A stretch of 36,440 bases of DNA from Phycisphaerae bacterium (GTDB taxonomy: Bacteria > Planctomycetota > Phycisphaerae > UBA1845), in assembly GCA_029260025.1 (NCBI GenBank), contig JAJDDZ010000246.1:1-36440 (forward strand), read 5' to 3'. The notes beneath the pieces are model-generated. The model had not been told where the DNA came from. It did no database searches and worked only from the letters and a program-made list of their open reading frames with translations. This document shows positions 15,614 through 23,288 of this stretch, in pieces; position 1 is the stretch's first letter, and every line of letters begins with the position of its first letter. The translations under genes were made by a program, and so were the position numbers.

Positions 15614-16492
15614 GTGGCAACGGCAACATATGACGGAAGCTCGACGATGCCCTGTCTGATCTGCGAGACGAAAAACCCCGCGGATGGGATATTGTGTGAT
15701 GAATGCGGCGCCCCAATGGCGCTGATTCAGGAGGCGGTGACTCGCGACCGCGACCCGTGCATTGTCACGGTTCTCGGCGAGAGTAACGTCGGGAAGACGG
15801 TGTATTTGGGGATGCTGTTGGACATGCTGTCCAAGCGTGCGGAGGACTATGAGGCGATCCCGAAAGGTGCGTACTCTGTCAACGTTCAGCATAACGTGAT
15901 TAGCTATTTGTCGGGTCGACAGTTTCCACCGAAGACTGCGGTGGAGGTCGATGATTGGCATTGGGCGTACTACCAAGTGATGCATAAGCGGCACGGGTCA
16001 AACATTTACGACCTGGTGATGCCTGACATGGCAGGTGAGGCGATCGCTACTGAGGTTGCGAATCCGCAGACGTTCAGGGTGATCCGATCGCTTCTCGAGA
16101 AGAGTGCGGGTGCGATTCTTCTTGTCGACGGAGCGCTGGCGGCGACTGGTTCTCCGCAGCCTGACTTTTTTGCGCTGAAGTTGATGAGCTATCTTGACGG
16201 TGTCGTCTCGGTGAAAAAAGGGGAAAAGATTAAGACTCCTGTCGCGGTGGTCTTGTCTAAGGGGGATCACTGCCCGGAATGCTTTGACGATCCTCACGGT
16301 TTCGCACGTACGAACCTCAACCGTCTTTGGAACATCTGCGAGGCTCGCTTCGAGAACTATGAGTTCTTCGCGACGAGCGTTGTGGGGGCCCTTGGGTTTG
16401 GTACGGATGGTGAAAACGTTGTTCAATATCCTCTTCATGTTGCGCCGCGCGGGATTCTTGAACCGTTTGAGTGGGTGCTATCGACGCTGTAG
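15614..16492 (+). CDS. Zinc-ribbon P-loop GTPase (TRAFAC / DO-GTPase2-like)
   Basis: This 292-residue protein is probably a GTP-driven switch. An N-terminal zinc ribbon (C14/C17 and C28/C31) is followed by a P-loop domain. Walker A is G55ESNVGKT62. The switch-II/Walker-B motif is DMAGE (138-142), like the DxxG of GTPases. A base-specificity motif, SKGD (215-218), resembles [NT]KxD. From memory the closest families are the 'double-GTPase' proteins found with GAP1-type partners in bacterial conflict-like operons; this could not be checked. GTG at 15614 sits 8 nt after AGGAG and is preferred to the upstream ATG at 15548 inside the previous gene. The next gene begins 10 bp after its stop. Confidence 0.72.
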   Translation: MATATYDGSSTMPCLICETKNPADGILCDECGAPMALIQEAVTRDRDPCIVTVLGESNVGKTVYLGMLLDMLSKRAEDYEAIPKGAYSVNVQHNVISYLSGRQFPPKTAVEVDDWHWAYYQVMHKRHGSNIYDLVMPDMAGEAIATEVANPQTFRVIRSLLEKSAGAILLVDGALAATGSPQPDFFALKLMSYLDGVVSVKKGEKIKTPVAVVLSKGDHCPECFDDPHGFARTNLNRLWNICEARFENYEFFATSVVGALGFGTDGENVVQYPLHVAPRGILEPFEWVLSTL

Positions 16493-16502
16493 GTGATCGG
16501 CG

Positions 16503-17930
16503 ATGCAAGAAAAGTTGCTGAGATGTCATCAGGCGATCCACACGTCTATTCGAACGCCTATGGGCGAAGGATATCGCATTGTCGCTGCGTCCAAGGGGCT
16601 GCAACCGCATGACAAGCAGGTGATCACTCGGAATTGCCCGTCGGTCGACTCGATCTGCCTTCCGCCGGAGGGCAGCGATAGCGAGCCACTTGGGATATCG
16701 TTCTACACGCTTCCCACGAAACGACTTTGCCTTGCGCTCTCTTGCTTTGCTGGCGAAGAGCATACCGGTCGGGGCGGGCGGCGCGTTTACACGATCAATC
16801 TAGTCTTCGACGCCGCCGACTTCGCGGATTGCGGGTATAACCCTTTTCGGATCGTTCGGGCGATGGTCGATGCGGGTCTTTGCGAACCGGAATTGCAACC
16901 GGACAAATCACTTCCTACGATCGACCTTTGCGTTGTCGACGATGACCATCTTCTCGAAGGTGCGGGTCTTCCGGCTATTCTCCCAGAGCCTTTTCGCCCC
17001 TTTGTCCTTGAGCAGCTTCTCTTGGGCAAAGGCGTTGTGGTGGATGTTGGTGATGAATGGACCGAGTGCGCGGAGGCTACGCTTCTTGGGGTACCTGGTC
17101 CTCTGCGGAGTGAATTGTCGTTTTCTGCGGGACTTAATTTTTCGACGAGCAGGAAGCACACGCTTCAATTCCTTAGCGACGACAAGGGAAAAGCGAAGTC
17201 AAGATGCTCTGTGATCGGGGCCACTTTTCTTCCGTCAAGGGGTACGCCGCCAAAGGCGCCGTCTAGCTCGATATGGACTTCGATGGCTGCACGCCATTGG
17301 CGCGATGGTCGGCTTGCTGAGTTGTCTCGGCGTACGTCTCGCGCTTACGTGGATACTGGCGAGGACGCTCGCGAACGTCTTGGTTCGATTTTTGCCACTC
17401 TTGATGATGCTCCTTCAATGGACGTCGTGCGACTTGCTACGCTTGCGAGCGAGATCGTGTTCCGTCCATCGGACGGCGCGGAGAAGCAAATTCACGATGA
17501 ATTCGCGGAGTCCATGGGGAAGATCATCCTCTTGCGACTTGGGGTCTCGACTCCGGAAGAACTAGGGTCGCTATTCACACGACTTGTCGGGACTTGGCGC
17601 CGAGGTTGCGATGGTACAAAGTTTGCCGGTCCAATCCTCGACGGGTTGCTTCGCAATTACATGCGCGTGAATCCGCTGGTCGCAGCGCAGATGGCGCTGG
17701 ATGTTGTTTCTGAAGTTCCCGCTGAGGTCGATCGCTCTGGACATGATGCCCTGATCGCTGCGGTATTGACGCGTTTGTCGACTTGGGTGAAGCATGCCGA
17801 CGATCCGGCGCTTTCGCAAGTTCCTGATGTTGTCGCTCGTTGGGAATCTGTTCGTCCGCACTCGCCCGAATTGACGGGGGTTAGCGAGCATTGCGCTAAG
17901 GTTCTTGCAAAGATGACGGCGCGAGCATGA
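16503..17930 (+). CDS. GTPase-associated protein 1 (GAP1)-like protein
   Basis: This 475-residue cytosolic protein is encoded directly behind the zinc-ribbon GTPase. Its N-terminus (QAIHTSIRTPMGEGYRIVAAS, 10-30; then GISFYTLPTKRLCLALS and TGRGGRRVYTINLVF, 89-103) resembles the GAP1-N domain that I recall from GTPase-associated protein 1 families, which occur next to bacterial double-GTPases. The rest (about 200-475) is alpha-helical without known motifs. In that family the partner is thought to regulate or sense the GTPase; enzymatic GAP activity is not established. The adjacent genes agree with this reading. The family name is given from memory and needs a profile search. Confidence 0.62.
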   Translation: MQEKLLRCHQAIHTSIRTPMGEGYRIVAASKGLQPHDKQVITRNCPSVDSICLPPEGSDSEPLGISFYTLPTKRLCLALSCFAGEEHTGRGGRRVYTINLVFDAADFADCGYNPFRIVRAMVDAGLCEPELQPDKSLPTIDLCVVDDDHLLEGAGLPAILPEPFRPFVLEQLLLGKGVVVDVGDEWTECAEATLLGVPGPLRSELSFSAGLNFSTSRKHTLQFLSDDKGKAKSRCSVIGATFLPSRGTPPKAPSSSIWTSMAARHWRDGRLAELSRRTSRAYVDTGEDARERLGSIFATLDDAPSMDVVRLATLASEIVFRPSDGAEKQIHDEFAESMGKIILLRLGVSTPEELGSLFTRLVGTWRRGCDGTKFAGPILDGLLRNYMRVNPLVAAQMALDVVSEVPAEVDRSGHDALIAAVLTRLSTWVKHADDPALSQVPDVVARWESVRPHSPELTGVSEHCAKVLAKMTARA

Positions 17931-17976
17931 CGTTCCCGGCGTCAGGACGATCCGTGACGTATGGGTACTGCCATCG

Positions 17977-18183
17977 TTACGGTTTGCCACAGCACTGTTT
18001 GTATTTTTTTCCGCTGCCGCAACTGCAAGGATCGTTTCGTCCTGGTTTTTCACCAGTCTTGATTGGTTCTACGGCGTCCGGAAGAGGTGAATCATCTTCG
18101 CCGGGGAGCTGCTTTTTGTAGTCCTTTTCCTTTTCCTCGCGGTCGTGAAATCGTTGCGAGCCGGGATCGTTGTGCTTGCCCAT
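17977..18183 (-). CDS. Small SEC-C motif protein
   Basis: This 68-residue charged peptide ends in the zinc-binding SEC-C motif, [20 protein letters not shown] (CxCxnC..CC), as found at the C-terminus of SecA and in many small accessory proteins. The first 40 residues are rich in D, E and K. In SecA the motif binds zinc and SecB or ribosomes; what the isolated domain does is unknown. It is convergent with the GAP1-like gene (46 bp gap) and upstream of mqnD on the same strand. Confidence 0.85.
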   Translation of the reverse strand: MGKHNDPGSQRFHDREEKEKDYKKQLPGEDDSPLPDAVEPIKTGEKPGRNDPCSCGSGKKYKQCCGKP

Positions 18184-18245
18184 CGTTGTTTACCTCTTTC
18201 TATTCCTTGTCCCGCCGAGTCGACGGGCATTGCTTACGATTGCTC

Positions 18246-18271
18246 AGCTCCCTTTCGGTCGCTGCTCTGAT
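18246..18271. repeat. Dispersed fragment of the 195-bp repeat unit
   Basis: These 26 bp match positions 1818-1843 and 2013-2038 inside the 195-bp tandem repeat with a single mismatch. The fragment sits in the gap between mqnD and the SEC-C gene, about 16 kb from the tandem copies. This supports a dispersed, non-coding repeat family that settles between genes. Confidence 0.7.
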
Positions 18272-18280
18272 CTTTGTTGT

Positions 18281-19156
18281 TTATCCAACAAAATCTACGC
18301 TTTTCATTTCTGGGACCATTCCGATTTTTGCTCCTCGGCGGAGTAGTTCGCGAACTGCCTCTCTGCCTGGATCGCCGTAGTCTACGGTCCACTTGTTGAC
18401 GTACATTCCTACGAACTTATCGGCTAGGTCGGTGCCCATGTCGCGTGCGTATTGCAGGGCGTGGGCGACTGCTTGCTTTCTGTTGGCTAAGCTAAACTCG
18501 ATGCTTTGTTTCAGAATAGCGGTGACCTCTTGGACTGCGGTTTCGCCTAAATCGCGGCGGATGCAATTCCCGCCGAGAGGAAGAGGTAAGCCGGTTGATT
18601 CCTTCCACCATTGACCGAGATCGACGACGAGGTTGAGTTTCTGATTCGCATAGGTTAGCTGCCCCTCGTGGATGACCAAGCCGGCGTCTGCCTTGCCGTC
18701 GGCGACGTGGTTTAGGATTTCGTCGAACATAACGACTTCGTGCGTGAAGGAGCCACGGCCTAATAATAGATTCAGAGCCAGGAAGGCTGTGGTCTGCTCG
18801 CCGGGGATTGCGATTTTCTTGCCGCGGAGGTCTTGGATGCTCATTGGCGCTTTGGTAACAACCATGGGGCCATACCCGTCGCCCATGCTTGAGCCGCAAT
18901 TGGTCAGGACGTATCGGTCTGTGACGAATGGGTAGGCGTGGATGCTGATGGCTGTGATATCCAGGTCGCCGCGGGTTGCGCGCTCGTTGAGGGTCTGGAT
19001 ATCTTGAAGAACGTGCTTGAAGGACCAGCCCTTGGCGTCTAGCTGGTCTGTTGCCAGGCCGTAGAACATGAATGCGTCGTCTGGGTCGGGGGAATGCCCG
19101 AGGGTCAGTTCTCTTTTACTCACAGCTTTGTCGCTTGCTGGCATTGCGGTAGTCAT
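18281..19156 (-). CDS. mqnD: 1,4-dihydroxy-6-naphthoate synthase (futalosine menaquinone pathway)
   Basis: MqnD converts cyclic de-hypoxanthinyl-futalosine to 1,4-dihydroxy-6-naphthoate, a late step of the alternative menaquinone pathway. The 291-residue protein has the periplasmic-binding-protein-like fold of MqnD/MqnA: GHSPDPDDAFMFYGL (20-34), ITAISIHAYP, GDGYGPMVV, IPGEQTTAFLALNLLLG and the C-terminal YVNKWTVDYGDPGREAVRELL. It is slightly long at the N-terminus (MTTAMPASDKAVSK precedes the core). The start follows GAGGAG. The presence of mqnD suggests that menaquinone is the respiratory quinone, which fits the nuo genes at the right edge. Confidence 0.87.
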   Translation of the reverse strand: MTTAMPASDKAVSKRELTLGHSPDPDDAFMFYGLATDQLDAKGWSFKHVLQDIQTLNERATRGDLDITAISIHAYPFVTDRYVLTNCGSSMGDGYGPMVVTKAPMSIQDLRGKKIAIPGEQTTAFLALNLLLGRGSFTHEVVMFDEILNHVADGKADAGLVIHEGQLTYANQKLNLVVDLGQWWKESTGLPLPLGGNCIRRDLGETAVQEVTAILKQSIEFSLANRKQAVAHALQYARDMGTDLADKFVGMYVNKWTVDYGDPGREAVRELLRRGAKIGMVPEMKSVDFVG

Positions 19157-19251
19157 GGTCGCTCCTCATGGTATACTGCGGGTTTTGGCGGAATTAGACC
19201 CGTTTGCGTGACTAAACGCAAGGGGACGGCTGTAACCCTAGGACTGACGAA

Positions 19252-20877
19252 ATGCGGCTCATCCTAACCGATATGCGTACGATCACCGACCCCGAGCCTC
19301 GACGCGCGCGGTTCGAGTATCGGAACCAACCGGTGAAGCTTGGTTCTCATTCGGAGAGCGGGATTCCGCTTCCGGATACGCGGATCCCTGAGCATCACGC
19401 GACGCTTGAGCCGGTTGGTCATGACTGGTTTTTTCAGCCAACGACTCGCGAAGACGAGTTGACTAAGGTTAACAATGAGCCAGTTACCGAGCGGACGCAG
19501 ATCAAAGACGGCGACATAATTTCGATCACTTACTTCGAGCTGAAAGTTGAGATCGAGGCTGAGGTCGCGGTGGACTTACCCATCCCTGGGAAGGCTGGCG
19601 AAATTGCCCTCATCAAGAAATATCCGATTCCGCCGCGCAGTCTGGTTCGCAAACCGGACGAAGAAATTACGATCTCCGCGGCAAGGCAGAAACTTCTCGG
19701 TGAGCTTGTCTCTTCCCTGCGGGACCGCGTTGATCTCGCTGGGCTCTTGGAGGGACTGGCAGATTTTATTGGTTCACATTTTGAGGCACGAATGGTTTGG
19801 ATTGGTACTCGCCGGAAGCGGAGTGATGCGCTTGATTTCGTTGAGTCGCGTATTGACGGTGAGCATCGTGTGGCAGCTCCTCCGAAGTTCGAAACTTACG
19901 AATACCGATGCCTTTCGCGTGACCAGTTCATCAATATCAAAGGGACGGGCGACGGGTTGACCCAGTCAGTCCTAGCGATTCCGCTGTATGGTCCTCGTTT
20001 CCCAATCGGGATGGTTTATGTAGATACGGCGCGACGTGCGCGTGTTCTTGATGGTGCGGACCTGGATTTTCTGACTGTTTTGGCGAACGTGGTTACACCG
20101 CTCTTCGTCACCGCGTTGGAAGGACCTGTCGGTCTTGCCGCCGCGGCTGCCAGTGAGGGGAACGGAAATACGATTGAGCAGATTCGTGTTGCCATTGATC
20201 CGGTTGCGCTTCCTGAGTCAGATGATTTTGAGGTGGCAGCCCATGCCCATCTTGGGATGACGAATCATGGGGACGTTTTTGACTCAACGCGGATGCCCAA
20301 TGGTCTGTTCGTGATGTTCGCTGGTCATGTTGAGACGGACGAGACGCATCTTGCCGCTGCGTTGGCGGAGATCAAGGGGGCGTTTCGCGTCAGCGTGCTG
20401 CATCAGCACCCACCTACAGCGATGCTGAAGTCGCTCAACTGGTTGCTGTCTTCTGGGGAGACTGAGTGTTTACTTCACGCGGCGATCGCGCTTGTTAATC
20501 CGAAGAATGGTGTGATTGAGATTGCGACGTCTGGCGAAATTGGGGCGGTTGCATTTACTTCGAAGGGGATCGGTAGCAAGCTGACCTCGAAGGACGCGCC
20601 GCCAGTGGGGAACGGAGAAGCTATCGAATACGCCTCGAAAAAAGTGAAGACCGAGCCAGGAACGACGATTGCGCTTTATACGCTGGGTGCTCCTGAGGCG
20701 ACTGACGAATTCGGGACCGAGCTTGGGGAAAACAAGTTTCTTAAGGCTCTGCGGAATGTTGCTTCGAAACCGGCAATGACACAAATTGACGAGGTTTTAG
20801 CGGACCTCGGGTCGTTCTTAGATAATGACAGCACTGAGAGCGACGTTACGGTGTTGCTGGGGCATCGGCCATTGTGA
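19252..20877 (+). CDS. FHA-GAF-PP2C/SpoIIE-like regulatory protein
   Basis: The protein has 541 residues. It begins with an FHA-like domain (about 5-100), followed by a GAF domain (about 145-290) and a C-terminal PP2C/SpoIIE-type phosphatase-like domain (about 310-540). Key residues are changed: the FHA phosphothreonine Arg and Ser are absent (KLGSHSESGI and IPEHHA instead of GR and SRxH). In the phosphatase the first metal motif is NHGDVFD (338-344), but the second, usually DVxGxG, reads AGHVET (357-362). The protein therefore looks like a sensor or scaffold, possibly catalytically dead. It is separated from the kinase/FHA genes by other genes but probably belongs to the same signalling style. 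Confidence 0.75.
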   Translation: MRLILTDMRTITDPEPRRARFEYRNQPVKLGSHSESGIPLPDTRIPEHHATLEPVGHDWFFQPTTREDELTKVNNEPVTERTQIKDGDIISITYFELKVEIEAEVAVDLPIPGKAGEIALIKKYPIPPRSLVRKPDEEITISAARQKLLGELVSSLRDRVDLAGLLEGLADFIGSHFEARMVWIGTRRKRSDALDFVESRIDGEHRVAAPPKFETYEYRCLSRDQFINIKGTGDGLTQSVLAIPLYGPRFPIGMVYVDTARRARVLDGADLDFLTVLANVVTPLFVTALEGPVGLAAAAASEGNGNTIEQIRVAIDPVALPESDDFEVAAHAHLGMTNHGDVFDSTRMPNGLFVMFAGHVETDETHLAAALAEIKGAFRVSVLHQHPPTAMLKSLNWLLSSGETECLLHAAIALVNPKNGVIEIATSGEIGAVAFTSKGIGSKLTSKDAPPVGNGEAIEYASKKVKTEPGTTIALYTLGAPEATDEFGTELGENKFLKALRNVASKPAMTQIDEVLADLGSFLDNDSTESDVTVLLGHRPL

Positions 20878-21068
20878 CCCCGCTCCAGAGGGCCCCAGGG
20901 GGTGTCGATGGGTTATTGGTCGGGGGGTAACGTGCCCGTCACTGGAGAATCCGGGGTTACTTTTGCTTGTTTCTCAGTCCGCCGACAGGTACAATGACGA
21001 TAGGGGACGATCGAGGACGGACGATAGAGATTGCAGCCGGGGTGTTTTTGTAGAGCGAGAAAGCGTCT

Positions 21069-21611
21069 GTGTTGAAGCGTAACGGATTACTGACATTTCA
21101 GGCATTGGGAATACTCGCGTTTGCGACGGGGTGTTTTGATGCGACCAACCCTGCTTCGGCTGAGGGTTTGGGCGGGGAGTCGGCCAAGTGCGTTACACCA
21201 GACGACGAAGACCGCCTGGCTGACCAAGTTCTCCAACTTGTCAACCTCGAACGAGCGGCGGAAGACCTTCCGCCTGTTGTCCTGAATCTCACGCTATCGA
21301 AAATCGCCGATGACTATGCCTGCGAGATGATCGAAGGCGATTTCTTTGGTCATCGTGATCCGGTGAGCGGTCAGGGCCCCGGCGACCGGGCACTCATGGG
21401 GAAATACTCCTTCGCAGCCATTGGTGAAAACCTCGCGGCTGGTCAAGAGACGCCGGCTGAGGTTGTTGCGGTTTGGATGGAGAGTCCGGCGCACCAGGCG
21501 ATCATGATGGATCCCAACTGGACTGAGATTGGTATCGGGGTACAGTTCGGCGGTGAGTACGCTACGTATTGGGTTCTTGAGTTTGGTCGACCTATCAGTG
21601 CTGGACTCTAA
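21069..21611 (+). CDS. CAP/SCP-domain lipoprotein
   Basis: This 180-residue secreted protein has a CAP (cysteine-rich secretory, antigen 5, PR-1) domain. The signal peptide ends LAFATGC22, a lipobox, so it is likely lipid-anchored outside the inner membrane. The CAP cavity residues are present: His95 (FFGHRDP), Glu120 (IGENLAAG), His142 (SPAHQAIMMDPNWTEIGIGV) and Glu153. Bacterial CAP proteins are exported, but their activity is mostly unknown. GTG at 21069 is the start; the adjacent TTG is an alternative. The gene ends 30 bp before the next gene on the same strand. Confidence 0.85.
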   Translation: MLKRNGLLTFQALGILAFATGCFDATNPASAEGLGGESAKCVTPDDEDRLADQVLQLVNLERAAEDLPPVVLNLTLSKIADDYACEMIEGDFFGHRDPVSGQGPGDRALMGKYSFAAIGENLAAGQETPAEVVAVWMESPAHQAIMMDPNWTEIGIGVQFGGEYATYWVLEFGRPISAGL

Positions 21612-21641
21612 CCCCCCTCTTTCCCAACAAAGCGCCAACGA

Positions 21642-22817
21642 ATGAGCATATCAGGAACCGGTCAGCTTCCGTTTGAAAAACATAAGCGGCGACCCCACGG
21701 CGGTGTCCGAGCGATTGTCACCGGGCAAGTCGGACTGGATAAGAAACCATTTCTTGAAGATGTCGTAGCGCTTGCAGCTGCGAACGACCACGAAGTTCGG
21801 TTGTTTAATGTCGGGGAGATGATGTGCGCTGAAGCTCCTGACGTTGTTCCTGGTCGGATTCTCGATCTTCCTCGTCAACGGCTGACTGCGCTTCGTCGGA
21901 GTGTGTTTAAGGATATTCTTGCTGCGGCTGCTGAGGGTGTTGATCTGATAGTCAATACGCATGCGACTTTTCGCTGGAAGCATGGTCTTTTTCATGCCTT
22001 TGATCATCATCAGATTGTTGAACTTGACCCGGACCTGTTTATCACCCTTGTGGACAATGTTGATGCGGTTCATGAGCGACTTAATCGTGATCATGAGCTC
22101 CGTCACACGCTGAAAGATATTCTTGTCTGGCGTGAAGAGGAAATTGTTGTTACCGAGACAATGGCGGAGGCGGTGGGCGGTTTTGGTCACGCGTTTGTTT
22201 TGTCGCGAAGTAATCCGCGGATCAATGCGAAAGCCATGTACCGGTTGATGTTTGAGCCGGATCGCAAGCGGGTTTATCCGTCTTTTCCGATGACGCATGT
22301 GATGGATATGCCGGATGTTCTCAGTGATATTGAGATGTTTCGCGATGCCCTGGCGGATCATTTTATTACGTTTGATCCGGCGGACGTTGACGAAAAGCAA
22401 CTGCTCTTCGAAGCGGGAGAAGCGATAAAGCTTGGGAAGCAGACCGTTGAAATCGAAACGAACGGGCGGAAGCTTTCGCTTTCGACGACCGCGATTACGG
22501 AAATCGCACATGACATTGATGCTCAGATCTATGCTCGTGATTTTAAGCTGATCGATCAGTCGGATATGATCGTGAGCTATATCCCGGCGCTTGCTGACGG
22601 AAAACCTGCGCTATCTTCGGGGGTCGAGCGCGAGTTGCAGCATGCCTTCGAGGGAACCAAAGAAGTTTATGTCGTTTGGTGCCCGGAGAAGGAACCCTCG
22701 CCGTTTATCACTGAGACTGCGACGAAGGTTTTTCGGTCGCTGACCGAGACGTTCGATCATTTTCAATCTTGCGGGTACATTAGCTCTTATCAGTTGCCGC
22801 TGCCAAATGGGCGATGA
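21642..22817 (+). CDS. Nucleotide-kinase-like protein with deoxyribosyltransferase-like C-terminus
   Basis: This 391-residue protein belongs to no family I can name with certainty. Residues about 22-215 resemble an archaeal-type adenylate or nucleotide kinase fold: AIVTGQVGLDKKPFLEDVV where a P-loop would be, then FNVGEMM and VDLIVNTHATFRWKHGLFHAF. The P-loop is degenerate, lacking the GKT/S of Walker A. Residues about 285-350 (IDAQIYARDFKLIDQSDMIV, SSGVERELQHAF, VYVVW) look like a nucleoside 2-deoxyribosyltransferase-type Rossmann fold. A role in nucleotide binding or sensing is inferred. A small unknown gene follows. Confidence 0.55.
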   Translation: MSISGTGQLPFEKHKRRPHGGVRAIVTGQVGLDKKPFLEDVVALAAANDHEVRLFNVGEMMCAEAPDVVPGRILDLPRQRLTALRRSVFKDILAAAAEGVDLIVNTHATFRWKHGLFHAFDHHQIVELDPDLFITLVDNVDAVHERLNRDHELRHTLKDILVWREEEIVVTETMAEAVGGFGHAFVLSRSNPRINAKAMYRLMFEPDRKRVYPSFPMTHVMDMPDVLSDIEMFRDALADHFITFDPADVDEKQLLFEAGEAIKLGKQTVEIETNGRKLSLSTTAITEIAHDIDAQIYARDFKLIDQSDMIVSYIPALADGKPALSSGVERELQHAFEGTKEVYVVWCPEKEPSPFITETATKVFRSLTETFDHFQSCGYISSYQLPLPNGR

Positions 22818-22850
22818 AACTCATCGGTTGTAACGCCACGTGGAGCTTGA

Positions 22851-23228
22851 GTGAGGTGCCCTATCGATTCTAGCAATATTCTTTGTACCGAAGAGACTGT
22901 CGTTGATTGGCGGGCTGACTGTATACCCTTAGACGATTTGCAGGTTTGCTTTGCTGATTTGTTTGAGCGGGCTGCTTATGTTGTTCAGTGCAAGGGGTAT
23001 GAGCAGGACGATACGATAGTCGATCGTTTTTTTGTTTGTGAGATCGGCGAGACGACGCACGTTGTGGAGGCGGCGTTTATTTCTGAAGAAAACCTTTTGA
23101 CGCGGCAACTTTCTCGTGATCTTGGGGTGGTTGCTGGCGGAACGGTTTCGCTTTCGGATGCTCGTGTTGTTGGTCTTCGTGTGGTCACTATTCTGGATGC
23201 CTGGCCTGAGGTTCCGGGGATTTCTTAG
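22851..23228 (+). CDS. Small protein of unknown function
   Basis: This 125-residue protein has no recognised domain. It is mixed alpha/beta, with two cysteines near the N-terminus (C3, C12) and several acidic patches. No signal peptide or helix for the membrane is visible. It starts with GTG after GGAG, 33 bp behind the nucleotide-kinase-like gene, and is probably translated from the same message. The codon use matches its neighbours, which supports a real gene. Confidence 0.6.
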   Translation: MRCPIDSSNILCTEETVVDWRADCIPLDDLQVCFADLFERAAYVVQCKGYEQDDTIVDRFFVCEIGETTHVVEAAFISEENLLTRQLSRDLGVVAGGTVSLSDARVVGLRVVTILDAWPEVPGIS

Positions 23229-23288
23229 GCGTGCGGTTGTCTCTGCGGGTTTGGGTGCCTAGACTCTTGGCGAAGGAGTTTTCCAGTT

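Noticed and set aside
21651-22511. 286-residue minus-strand ORF
   Set aside because: It is antisense to the nucleotide-kinase-like gene and rich in Arg, Lys, Asn and Ile, as expected for a shadow frame.
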